NCBI GenBank assembly: GCA_964645125.1
Contig: CAZXZC010000027.1
Location: 1 to 11,396, forward strand
DNA length: 11,396 nucleotides
From: JBDKGD01 sp964645125
Lineage (GTDB): Bacteria > Patescibacteriota > Minisyncoccia > UBA6257 > 2-01-FULL-56-20
Direction of reading: 5' to 3'
Shown in pieces: positions 5,287 to 11,396 of the stretch (position 1 is the stretch's first letter; each line of letters starts with the position of its first letter). The notes under the pieces were generated by a model, which had not been told where the DNA came from, did no database searches, and saw only the letters and a program-made list of their open reading frames with translations. Both the position numbers and the translations under genes were made by a program.

Positions 5287-6582
5287 ATGAATCTACTCAT
5301 CAAAAATGTGCGCGTACTTGATGGCGTATCAGGTGAACATCGCCCTGGTGATGTGTTAGTTGTGCGCGGTAAATTTACGCGATTTGCCCCGCATGTATCC
5401 ATGCGTGGTACACATGTCGTAGATGCTGACGGTGGATATCTCGTGCCAGGTATCATTGAAACATCACTCGACCATGCGCATATCGACCCGTATTATTCCC
5501 GCGCAACCCAAGAGCGTTTAGGTGAAAGTGGCGTCACCACGTTACTTGCGCTCCAGCCAAGCTATAGCATAAATCCTAATGCCGCCTACGACCTTATAAA
5601 CCACCGAACTCGTGCGACTATGCATATAAATATTGCCCCTGTTATACCGGCCTTATTCCTGCAAGAAGGGGGGTATGTAGGAATCGCGNNNNNNNNNNAC
5701 TACGCGGTTCCAGTGCATGCAAAGCCAGCAGACGCCTTGGCAAGAATAGTGGAAAAAATAGGAACTGACACACGACCGCTGTTTGTTTCCTTTGCGCCCC
5801 GCCATACCGGTGAGAATTCAGGCGCGCTCGCGAACATAGCAAGTAAGGCGCCTGGGTCAGTGGTATTTTCAGAAATATTGAATGCGCCCGAACATGAAAC
5901 ATCCACGCATTATACGCACACCAGTCCCTTGCGCACCCGGATTGTGCCAGCGAGTGCGTTTTTGCCAGATTGGATGATTCGTGAATACGATAAAACGGGA
6001 AATGAGCGAATTTTTGCAGATAAAAAAAATCATGCTCGCATCGCCAAAGATCTTCCCGATCTCAATCCCCACACCACATTTGTCGCGCAATGCCAGAGCC
6101 GGCCGTATTGGGTCGGTCATTCAATCGCTCAGCTTGTACAACGATTTGGAAGTGGCCCTAAGGCAGTACTTGCCACCGTCGTTGCTGCGGCACCATACGC
6201 GACCACACTGGCATACACGGAGTCTGGATTCAAGCCTGAAGCCGTCACTGATCGCACCATCCTTACAAGCGGTGTAGTTGCTGTGGAGCAAAAAGAACAT
6301 GCTCCACGCACCTTTTCGTTCACACAGTGGACTGGGCAGGGGTGGTCTTTTATGAACAATGTAGATGTCACTCAAAAAAAGAATATCGTTGCTGCGTTTT
6401 CAAGTATACCTGCTCGTGTATGCGGTCTTGCGTTGCGTGGCCGTATAGCGGCCGGGTACTGGGCCGATTTCCAATTATTTGATAAAGAGTGGAAGCTTCG
6501 TTCTGTATTTGTAAATGGTCGTTCAATTGCCGGCGATCACAATGAGCCAGAAGTAAAGCCAGGCACCTACCTTTGCTCATGA
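5287..6582 (+). CDS. D-aminoacylase-like amidohydrolase, metal site apparently degenerate
   Basis: The 431-residue protein follows the N-acyl-D-amino-acid deacylase branch of the amidohydrolase superfamily. It starts LLIKNVRVLDG, has YLVPGIIE and an HxH motif in D-H63-A-H65-I-D67, then GVTTLL (82-87), LPDWMIREYDKTG in the mid-region typical of D-aminoacylases, and ends IPARVCGLALRGRIAAGYWA with VNGRSI. The other metal ligands seem lost: where active relatives have Cys after GVTT, and S-H, S-H and S-D on later strands, this protein has QPS, S-F169, S-E196 and S-G329. The alignment is by eye. It may therefore be a pseudoenzyme or have a different chemistry. Ten Ns (5689-5698) hide residues 135-138, but the frame continues. 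A GTG at 5278 would add three residues. Its TGA overlaps the ftsW ATG, so the two are probably co-translated. Confidence 0.8.
   Translation: MNLLIKNVRVLDGVSGEHRPGDVLVVRGKFTRFAPHVSMRGTHVVDADGGYLVPGIIETSLDHAHIDPYYSRATQERLGESGVTTLLALQPSYSINPNAAYDLINHRTRATMHINIAPVIPALFLQEGGYVGIAXXXXYAVPVHAKPADALARIVEKIGTDTRPLFVSFAPRHTGENSGALANIASKAPGSVVFSEILNAPEHETSTHYTHTSPLRTRIVPASAFLPDWMIREYDKTGNERIFADKKNHARIAKDLPDLNPHTTFVAQCQSRPYWVGHSIAQLVQRFGSGPKAVLATVVAAAPYATTLAYTESGFKPEAVTDRTILTSGVVAVEQKEHAPRTFSFTQWTGQGWSFMNNVDVTQKKNIVAAFSSIPARVCGLALRGRIAAGYWADFQLFDKEWKLRSVFVNGRSIAGDHNEPEVKPGTYLCS
5689..5698. other. Assembly gap of 10 Ns inside the amidohydrolase gene
   Basis: Ten undetermined bases interrupt the coding sequence after GGYVGIA. 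The frame is the same on both sides. D-aminoacylases have a G-x-x-G-L-S-T-G-x-x-Y segment at this place, and G-Y-V-G-I-A-(4 unknown)-Y has the same spacing, so the gap size is probably close to real. Confidence 0.97.
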
Positions 6583-7685
6583 GTATTTTTTCCGCAAAAA
6601 GGGCACCCGATTATTTCCTCTTAGCGCTCGTTGCGCTTCTGGTAGTTTTTGGGCTTGTTATTTTAGCATCGGCCTCGTCTGAGCTCGCAAAAACAAAATT
6701 TAACGATGCGTATTACTACCTAAAACATCAAATATATTTTGGCGTATCATTGGGAATTGCTGGGTTTATTGCTGCGTTTCTTATTAATTATCGTTCGTAC
6801 AAAAAAATCGCATTCCCACTGCTGATCATTAGCATTGTGCTTTTGGTTCTTGTGTTTACCCAGTTTGGTCTAACCGCGCGCAACACGAATCGGTGGGTGA
6901 AGCTGGGCCCACTCTCATTTCAGCCCGCGGAGATTGTAAAACTTACCTTTGTTATATACTGTGCGGCTTGGTTGGCGGGTGGGCGAGGAAATCGGGCTCG
7001 AGATGTAAAGCAGGGCTTGTTACCCTTTGCCACAATATCTGCAATTATTGCCGGTCTTTTAGTATTACAACCCGCTACAAGTACCGTAGTTATTCTTATG
7101 GTTTCAGTGCTTATTATGTATTTCGTAAGTGGCGCTCCATGGCGTCATATTGCGTATCTAATCTTTGCTGGCGTAGCAGTATTGGCTATTTTGATATACC
7201 TCACCCCATATCGTTTAGCTCGCGTCATGACCTATTTAAACAACGCCTCCGATACTCAGGGGGCTGGCTACCATGTAAACCAAGCACTCATCGCCATTGG
7301 TACTGGTCGTTTGTGGGGGGTAGGATACGGGCAATCCGCAAGTAAAATTAGCTATCTTCCCACACCTATCGACGATTCCATATTTGCAGTTACCGCCGAA
7401 GAGCTGGGGTTTGTCGGTGCATCGGCGCTGGTCATCCTTTTTGCCCTTTTAATCCTTCGGTTATTTTATCTCGCTCATCATACAAGCGATCAATTTGGAA
7501 AGTTACTGTTAATTGGATTTGCGTGTATTATTGGCTTCCAGGCATTTGTGAATATGGCAGCAATTTCTGGCATTGCTCCTTTGACGGGCGTACCATTGCC
7601 ATTTATCAGTTACGGTGGCACTGCCTTTGCAATCTTTCTTACCATGATGGGGGTTTGTTTGAATGTGACGAGGCAGAATAGATAA
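6579..7685 (+). CDS. ftsW: SEDS-family peptidoglycan glycosyltransferase FtsW
   Basis: FtsW polymerises lipid II into glycan strands at the division septum, with a class b PBP. The 368 residues contain about ten hydrophobic segments. Family signatures: NRWVKLGPLSFQPAEIVKL (104-122), GAGYHVNQALIAIGTG (228-243), GVGYGQSASKISYLP (247-261), then D265-D266-S-I-F-A-V-T-A-E-E-L-G-F where D266 matches the catalytic Asp of SEDS enzymes, and GVPLPFISYGGTAFAIF towards the end. QPATST (164-169) replaces the common QPDxGT. RodA is the alternative; nearby murG favours FtsW, as in the dcw order. The chosen ATG overlaps the upstream TGA as ATGA; a TTG at 6573 in frame is less likely. There is no Shine-Dalgarno, so expression probably depends on translational coupling to the amidohydrolase. 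Confidence 0.93.
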   Translation: MSIFSAKRAPDYFLLALVALLVVFGLVILASASSELAKTKFNDAYYYLKHQIYFGVSLGIAGFIAAFLINYRSYKKIAFPLLIISIVLLVLVFTQFGLTARNTNRWVKLGPLSFQPAEIVKLTFVIYCAAWLAGGRGNRARDVKQGLLPFATISAIIAGLLVLQPATSTVVILMVSVLIMYFVSGAPWRHIAYLIFAGVAVLAILIYLTPYRLARVMTYLNNASDTQGAGYHVNQALIAIGTGRLWGVGYGQSASKISYLPTPIDDSIFAVTAEELGFVGASALVILFALLILRLFYLAHHTSDQFGKLLLIGFACIIGFQAFVNMAAISGIAPLTGVPLPFISYGGTAFAIFLTMMGVCLNVTRQNR

Positions 7686-7688
7686 CGA

Positions 7689-7739
7689 GCCAATAGTAAG
7701 ACACGAGCAAAATGTAGTGTTGCTAGTTTTTTTATTGGC
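7689..7739 (+). terminator. Probable intrinsic terminator after ftsW
   Basis: AGCAA (7706-7710) pairs with TTGCT (7720-7724) and is followed by AG and seven Ts (7727-7733). The stem is short, but two further pairs can form below a G-A mismatch. An outer perfect inverted repeat, GCCAATA (7689-7695) with TATTGGC (7733-7739), encloses it and could compete with the U-tract. It would end the amidohydrolase-ftsW transcript before murG. Confidence 0.45.
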
Positions 7740-7769
7740 CAAACCCTATTCGCGAGTGACTCGATATCA

Positions 7770-7775
7770 TATACT
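7770..7775 (+). promoter_or_regulatory. -10 box of murG (TATACT)
   Basis: TATACT (5 of 6 matches) lies 15 bases before the murG ATG; transcription near 7782 would leave a leader of about 9 bases. No -35 stands out. An ATG at 7777 is in another frame and meets a stop after five codons. The promoter fits with the terminator-like structure just upstream, making murG a separate unit. Confidence 0.42.
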
Positions 7776-7790
7776 TATGGTATCGATATT

Positions 7791-8942
7791 ATGAAAAGCA
7801 CGCGCATACTCTTTGTCGGTTCCGGATCTGGAGGACATGTATACCCATTGTTTGCGGTGGCTAATGAAATTGAACGACTTGCGATTGATCAGCAGTTTTT
7901 TTTGAAACTGTACTATGCTGGCCCCCGCGATCGATTCCGCGAAAGTGCCATTAAAAATGGATTTCAGTTTGTGCATATCGCCGCGGGTAAAATTCGTCGG
8001 TATGGATCAATCGCAAACATACTCGACATTCCCAAATTTTTTATCAGCATCATTCAGGCGTTTGTGCAGCTTTTCCTTATCATGCCCGATGTAGTGTTTT
8101 CAAAAGGTGGCGCGGCAGCTTTGCCGGTGGTTTTTGCGGCCTGGTGGTATCGTATACCAGTTATCATTCACGAGTCAGACGCTGTGCCTGGGATTGCCAA
8201 TTTATTCTCAGCCCGTTTTGCTACGCGTGTAGCCGTAGGATTTAAAGAGGCAGCGAGTTTCTTTAAAGAAGAAAAAACTCTTGTCACGGGCAACCCAGTG
8301 CGAGCTGAGCTTTTAGCAAACATCCCCGATGCCCAAACCGCTCGCAAACGCGCAGAGTTACACCCCCAGACCCCAACAGTGTTGGTTATTGGCGGTTCGT
8401 TAGGCTCGGTGCGTATCAATGAGTTTGTCGTGAATCATTTGCAAGACTTGCTTCCGCGCATGCAAATACTCCATCAGTTTGGCATCACTGATTTTCCCAG
8501 CCAAGAAAAAAATGCCAAAGAAGCTCTGGCGGCAATCCCTGAAAGTGTGAAAAAAGAACATCCGTATGTAATTACCAAATATTTTGAAACCGAAGCCGAT
8601 GTGCAAAACGCCTATGCCGCAGCAGATATCGTAGTAAGCCGTGCCGGTGCCAGTAGTATTTTTGAAATAGCTGCATTTCGAAAGCCTGCTATTCTGATAC
8701 CGCTGTTGGAGTCTGCCAACGATCATCAGCGCATAAATGCGTATGCATACGCTCAAAAAACTGGCTCGGCCGTCATTGAAGAGGGGAACCTGCTTCCCAC
8801 CATATTTTTAGGGGAGGTAGAAAAACTTTTAAAAGATAGTGTTCGTACTGCCGCCATAGCAAAGGCATCTTGGGAGTTTTTCAAACCCGATGCCGCCGTT
8901 GTAATTGCCAAGGAAATCTTACGATTGGCGAGATTACTATAG
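7791..8942 (+). CDS. murG: UDP-N-acetylglucosamine-undecaprenyl-pyrophosphoryl-MurNAc-pentapeptide GlcNAc transferase MurG
   Basis: MurG adds GlcNAc to lipid I to make lipid II on the cytoplasmic face of the membrane, the substrate of FtsW. The two Rossmann-like domains are complete in 383 residues (E. coli MurG has 355). The N-terminal glycine-rich loop is GSGSGGHVYP (10-19) with H16; IIHESDAVPGIAN (125-137) is the lipid-side acceptor signature; GNPVR (167-171) leads into the C-terminal domain with GGSLGSVRIN (201-210), then SRAGASSIFEIAA (283-295) with E292, and D311-H-Q313-x-x-N-A, which contact UDP-GlcNAc. The additional length comes mainly from loops in the middle and the C-terminus. No key residue is missing. 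It stands 105 bases after ftsW with its own promoter and no Shine-Dalgarno. Confidence 0.96.
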   Translation: MKSTRILFVGSGSGGHVYPLFAVANEIERLAIDQQFFLKLYYAGPRDRFRESAIKNGFQFVHIAAGKIRRYGSIANILDIPKFFISIIQAFVQLFLIMPDVVFSKGGAAALPVVFAAWWYRIPVIIHESDAVPGIANLFSARFATRVAVGFKEAASFFKEEKTLVTGNPVRAELLANIPDAQTARKRAELHPQTPTVLVIGGSLGSVRINEFVVNHLQDLLPRMQILHQFGITDFPSQEKNAKEALAAIPESVKKEHPYVITKYFETEADVQNAYAAADIVVSRAGASSIFEIAAFRKPAILIPLLESANDHQRINAYAYAQKTGSAVIEEGNLLPTIFLGEVEKLLKDSVRTAAIAKASWEFFKPDAAVVIAKEILRLARLL

Positions 8943-8948
8943 CTCCCT

Positions 8949-8976
8949 TGTCATCCCGAATGTATATGAGGGATCT
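8949..8976. repeat. REP-like palindromic element between murG and gltX
   Basis: TGTCATCCCGA leads into a loop and GAGGGATCT; ATCCC (8953-8957) and GGGAT (8970-8974) are a perfect 5-bp inverted repeat with a 12-base loop. The layout resembles widely dispersed intergenic repeats of the type GTCATTCCC...GGGAATC, such as the dRS3 element of Neisseria (ATTCCC-N8-GGGAAT). Only one copy is in the window. There is no T-tract, so it is not a standard terminator. Confidence 0.45.
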
Positions 8977-8997
8977 GTATTTACGGCAGGTTTCAAG

Positions 8998-9026
8998 TTC
9001 TCATTACCCCCAAAATCTGTTAAAAT
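8998..9026 (+). promoter_or_regulatory. gltX promoter (-35 TTCTCA, extended -10 TGT-TAAAAT)
   Basis: TTCTCA (8998-9003, 4 of 6) is separated by 17 bases from TAAAAT (9021-9026, 5 of 6), which also has TG at 9018-9019, making the most complete promoter in the window. Transcription would start near 9033, about 14 bases before the ATG. A second weaker box, TATATC at 9034-9039, would give a leaderless start at 9046-9047. Confidence 0.5.
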
Positions 9027-9046
9027 GGACAGGTATATCATGACCC

Positions 9047-10495
9047 ATGTCTAACCCCGCTATTCGCGTGCGTTTTGCCCCGAGTCCAACGGGCCCCATG
9101 ACGCTTGGCAACGCCCGCACAGCCCTTTTTAACTGGTTGTTTGCCCGTAGTACGGGCGGCACCTTTGTGGTGCGTATTGAAGACACTGACAAGGAGCGAT
9201 CTCGCACAGAACACGAAAAAGATTTGCTCGAATCCCTTCAATGGATTGGCATCAATTGGGATGAAGGCCCGGCTGCCCAAGGAGTAGGCGAGCAAGGGGA
9301 GTATGGTCCGTACCACCAAACGGAGCGGCTTGCCATATATCGGGAATATCTCGAGAAACTTTTACAAAAAGGGGAAGCCTACTACTGCTATTGCACCAAA
9401 GAAGAGCTTGAAGTACAGCGTCAAAATGCCCTTGCCGCTGGTGAACCGCTCGTATACAGCGGCAAGTGTCGTCATCGTGACGAAGTGCCCCAAAATGCCA
9501 AAAGTGTTATCAGGTTCCATATTCCGCAACAAACCATTACGTTCCGCGATATAATCCGTGGCGAAGTAGTGTTTGACACTGCAACCATCGGCGATATTGT
9601 TATCGCCAAAAATCTCGATGAACCACTCTATAATTTCGCAGTGGTAGTGGATGATCAGTGTATGCGTATTTCACATGTTATCCGCGGCGAAGATCATATT
9701 GCCAACACCCCGAAACAAATCGCACTCCAAAAAGCGCTTGGATTTACCGGGGTACAATACGCCCATTTGCCGCTTATGCTCGCAGCAGATAGAAGTAAGC
9801 TATCAAAGCGTACCGCAGATATCTCGATTTTGTCGTATCGCGAAAGAGGGTATCTGCCGCACGCGGTCATGAATTTTTTGGCACTTCTTGGGTGGCATCC
9901 TACTGGCGAACAGGAAATTTTCGAGCCACACGAACTTATCGCAATATTCGACATTGAGCGAGTTCAAAAAGCCGGAGCAATTTTTAACCCCGAAAAGCTC
10001 ACGTGGATCAATGCCCAACATATTAAAAAAATGACTAATGCGCAGCTGGCGCAGGTTGTAGCAGGCTCCATACCACCCACTCACGCACTATCATCCCAGC
10101 GCATTGAAAAAATTATCGCCATAACACGCGATCGCCTAAACACATTGCAAGATTTCACCGATGCGTCAAAATTCTTTTTTGAAATTGCTGACTACGACAC
10201 ATCGCTTTTAGTATGGAAAAAAGACACCGCACCCATCACAAAACAGATTATTGAGAAGATCCTTGGGGTGCTTGAGGCAGTAGATGAGCAGAGCTGGAGT
10301 GGGGAAGTATTGCAACAATCGTTGCAGTCACTGTGCACCCAATATTCCAATGGTAGTGTCTTATGGCCACTTCGAGTAGCACTGTCAGGCCTTGCCGGCT
10401 CGCCGGGCCCATTTGAAATCGCGGATATCCTTGGGAAAGATGAAGTCATTCGTCGAATAAAGCACGCGTACGAAAAACTTTCTTCTCTCGAATGA
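9047..10495 (+). CDS. gltX: Glutamyl-tRNA synthetase
   Basis: It attaches glutamate to tRNA-Glu, and in organisms without GlnRS also to tRNA-Gln for later amidation; which applies here cannot be seen. The class I synthetase has 482 residues, typical for the family. Motifs: RFAPSPTGPMTLGNARTAL (9-27), where the HIGH signature reads T19-L-G-N22; VRIEDTDKERS (42-52); an intact zinc site C114-x-C116 with C141-x-H143; RGEDHIANTPKQIALQKAL (213-231); and the KMSKS loop as K251-L-S-K254-R. The anticodon-binding helical domain follows to the C-terminus. Thr in place of the first His of HIGH is unusual for GluRS, although TrpRS uses a similar TxGN. The C-terminal TGA overlaps the ATG of the next gene by ATGA. 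The ATG at 9047 fits the family N-terminus; no Shine-Dalgarno nearby. Confidence 0.96.
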   Translation: MSNPAIRVRFAPSPTGPMTLGNARTALFNWLFARSTGGTFVVRIEDTDKERSRTEHEKDLLESLQWIGINWDEGPAAQGVGEQGEYGPYHQTERLAIYREYLEKLLQKGEAYYCYCTKEELEVQRQNALAAGEPLVYSGKCRHRDEVPQNAKSVIRFHIPQQTITFRDIIRGEVVFDTATIGDIVIAKNLDEPLYNFAVVVDDQCMRISHVIRGEDHIANTPKQIALQKALGFTGVQYAHLPLMLAADRSKLSKRTADISILSYRERGYLPHAVMNFLALLGWHPTGEQEIFEPHELIAIFDIERVQKAGAIFNPEKLTWINAQHIKKMTNAQLAQVVAGSIPPTHALSSQRIEKIIAITRDRLNTLQDFTDASKFFFEIADYDTSLLVWKKDTAPITKQIIEKILGVLEAVDEQSWSGEVLQQSLQSLCTQYSNGSVLWPLRVALSGLAGSPGPFEIADILGKDEVIRRIKHAYEKLSSLE

Positions 10496-11396
10496 ATACT
10501 AAGCGCTCTTTTACAATAACAGCATACATTGCATCGCTGGTTCTTATTGCACTCAGCATTCGTCTTGCTGTTGCCGCCCCCGACGCAAATACCAGCACTA
10601 CTCAGCCGACCGCACAAGATATTGAGCGTCAACGGCTCGAACAACAAATCCAAGACAGAAGCAGCAAACTGGAAGAGGTAAATAAGCAACTTGAAGAAAC
10701 CAAAAAAAATCTTTACTACACGCAGTCCCAAAAAAACACCCTTCAGAATCAGGTAAACACACTCACCTCAAATATCAAAAACTTAGAGTTGAACATCAAA
10801 AGTGATCTGTTAACCGGACAAAAACTTGCCCTAGAAGTGCAAAATCTCGAGCTCGATATCGCTGATATCAAAAGCTCGATGGGCACCAAAAAGGACGGTA
10901 TTGAGTCGGCGTTGCGCAATTTACAAAAAAATGGCAACGGTAATTTACTACTCACCCTGCTCGGAAGTGGGAGCTTATCCGAATCCGTCTTTAAAACCCA
11001 ATCGCTCAAGGACGTACAAAAACAATTAAGTGTCGATATCAGCACTTTGCGTGATTTGCAAACGCGCTACCAAGACACACTCGACACCATTACCCATAAA
11101 AAAGATAAAATAATTCAACACAAAAAAGACCTCGAAAATCGCAAGGATATTGTAGAAGATCAAAAAGTAGCCCAGCAGCAAATTTTAAAAGCTACCAAAA
11201 ATCAGGAGTCACTCTATCAAAAACAACTCACCGAATTGCAAAAGCAGCAACAAGCCATTGCGAATGAAATCGAGGCGCTTGATGCTGCGTTACGTGCCAA
11301 AATAGACCCTAATGGTTTACCAACCGTCGGTCACGGAGTATTGGCTTTGCCTTTGACGGGTAATCGTGGGCTTATCACTCAAGACTACGGCGCGAC
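10492..11396 (+). CDS. EnvC/M23-family murein hydrolase or activator, 3' end outside the window
   Basis: Only the first 301 codons are present; the frame is open to the right edge. A signal peptide is clear: positive MNTKR, a hydrophobic core (about 8-25) and a likely cut after A-V-A28. Residues about 41-270 are a long Gln/Lys/Glu-rich coiled coil, with the interruption NLLLTLLGSGSLSESVF near 150, matching the hinge in EnvC and related exported coiled-coil peptidases. The final residues VLALPLTGNRGLITQDYGA resemble the first strands of LytM/M23 domains. The catalytic H-x(n)-D and H-x-H lie outside, so an active endopeptidase and a degenerate EnvC-like activator cannot be told apart. The ATG overlaps the gltX stop (ATGA), giving translational coupling without a Shine-Dalgarno. 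Role in septal or wall murein cutting is inferred from the family. Confidence 0.9.
   Translation, partial: MNTKRSFTITAYIASLVLIALSIRLAVAAPDANTSTTQPTAQDIERQRLEQQIQDRSSKLEEVNKQLEETKKNLYYTQSQKNTLQNQVNTLTSNIKNLELNIKSDLLTGQKLALEVQNLELDIADIKSSMGTKKDGIESALRNLQKNGNGNLLLTLLGSGSLSESVFKTQSLKDVQKQLSVDISTLRDLQTRYQDTLDTITHKKDKIIQHKKDLENRKDIVEDQKVAQQQILKATKNQESLYQKQLTELQKQQQAIANEIEALDAALRAKIDPNGLPTVGHGVLALPLTGNRGLITQDYGA

Noticed and set aside
5094..5456. Antisense open frame of 120 codons across the ComEC-like gene end and amidohydrolase start
   Set aside because: It spans a real stop/promoter/start junction on the other strand, has no family signature, and looks like a shadow.
6573..6581. TTG at 6573 as ftsW start
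   Set aside because: The ATG at 6579 forms the classic ATGA overlap and adds nothing unusual to the SEDS N-terminus; TTG would add only two residues with no ribosome site.
6893..7345. 150-codon open frame on the + strand inside ftsW
   Set aside because: It is an out-of-frame reading of conserved SEDS coding sequence, with odd composition and no domain.
10192..10731. Antisense open frame of 179 codons spanning the gltX end and the M23 gene start
   Set aside because: It lies opposite two well-supported genes, is rich in Cys and Ser as expected from the complement of these frames, and has no recognisable domain.
1..11396. Novel defence, CRISPR, toxin-antitoxin or mobile element
   Set aside because: No repeat arrays, transposase, recombinase, nuclease pairs or small paired genes were found; every gene except the first belongs to a recognisable housekeeping, wall or hydrolase family.

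Overview
The window looks like a stretch of chromosome from a small-genome bacterium of the Candidate Phyla Radiation (Patescibacteria, probably Parcubacteria-like). This is inferred from the flavour of the proteins, not from a marker gene: an FtsW with a D-D-S form of its catalytic loop, a membrane-tethered hypothetical with a small helical 'LxxxGW' N-terminal domain, a free-standing ComEC-like hydrolase, and start codons that almost never have a Shine-Dalgarno sequence. GC content is moderate. TGA works as a normal stop, so this is not one of the TGA-recoding lineages. All genes are on the + strand and tightly packed; no gap exceeds about 120 bases, and no tRNA, rRNA, CRISPR or insertion sequence was seen.

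Layout: a membrane-anchored beta-propeller-like hypothetical (59-1483); a 121-base spacer with nested inverted repeats; a family 2 glycosyltransferase of the dolichyl/polyprenyl-phosphate glucosyltransferase type (1605-2333); greA (2391-2846) and lysS (2875-4329); a membrane-tethered ComEC-like metallo-beta-lactamase-fold protein (4388-5263); a D-aminoacylase-like amidohydrolase that has lost most metal ligands and contains a 10-N gap (5287-6582); ftsW, overlapping it by ATGA (6579-7685); a terminator-like spacer; murG (7791-8942); a spacer with a palindromic repeat; gltX (9047-10495); and, overlapping it by ATGA, the start of an EnvC/M23-type murein hydrolase that runs off the right edge (10492-11396).

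The cell-wall theme is clear: MurG makes lipid II, FtsW polymerises it at the septum, and the EnvC/M23 protein cuts or regulates cutting of murein. The glycosyltransferase loads a lipid carrier with sugar. GreA, LysS and GltX are housekeeping genes for transcription and translation. Gene arrangement and -10-like boxes suggest many short transcripts with very short or absent 5' leaders, instead of one operon; only amidohydrolase-ftsW and gltX-M23 appear translationally coupled.

I do not see a self-evident new defence or mobile system. The most interesting items are the apparently degenerate D-aminoacylase paralogue locked to ftsW, the repeated placement of -10 boxes right against start codons, the altered HIGH motif in GltX, and the two structured spacers.
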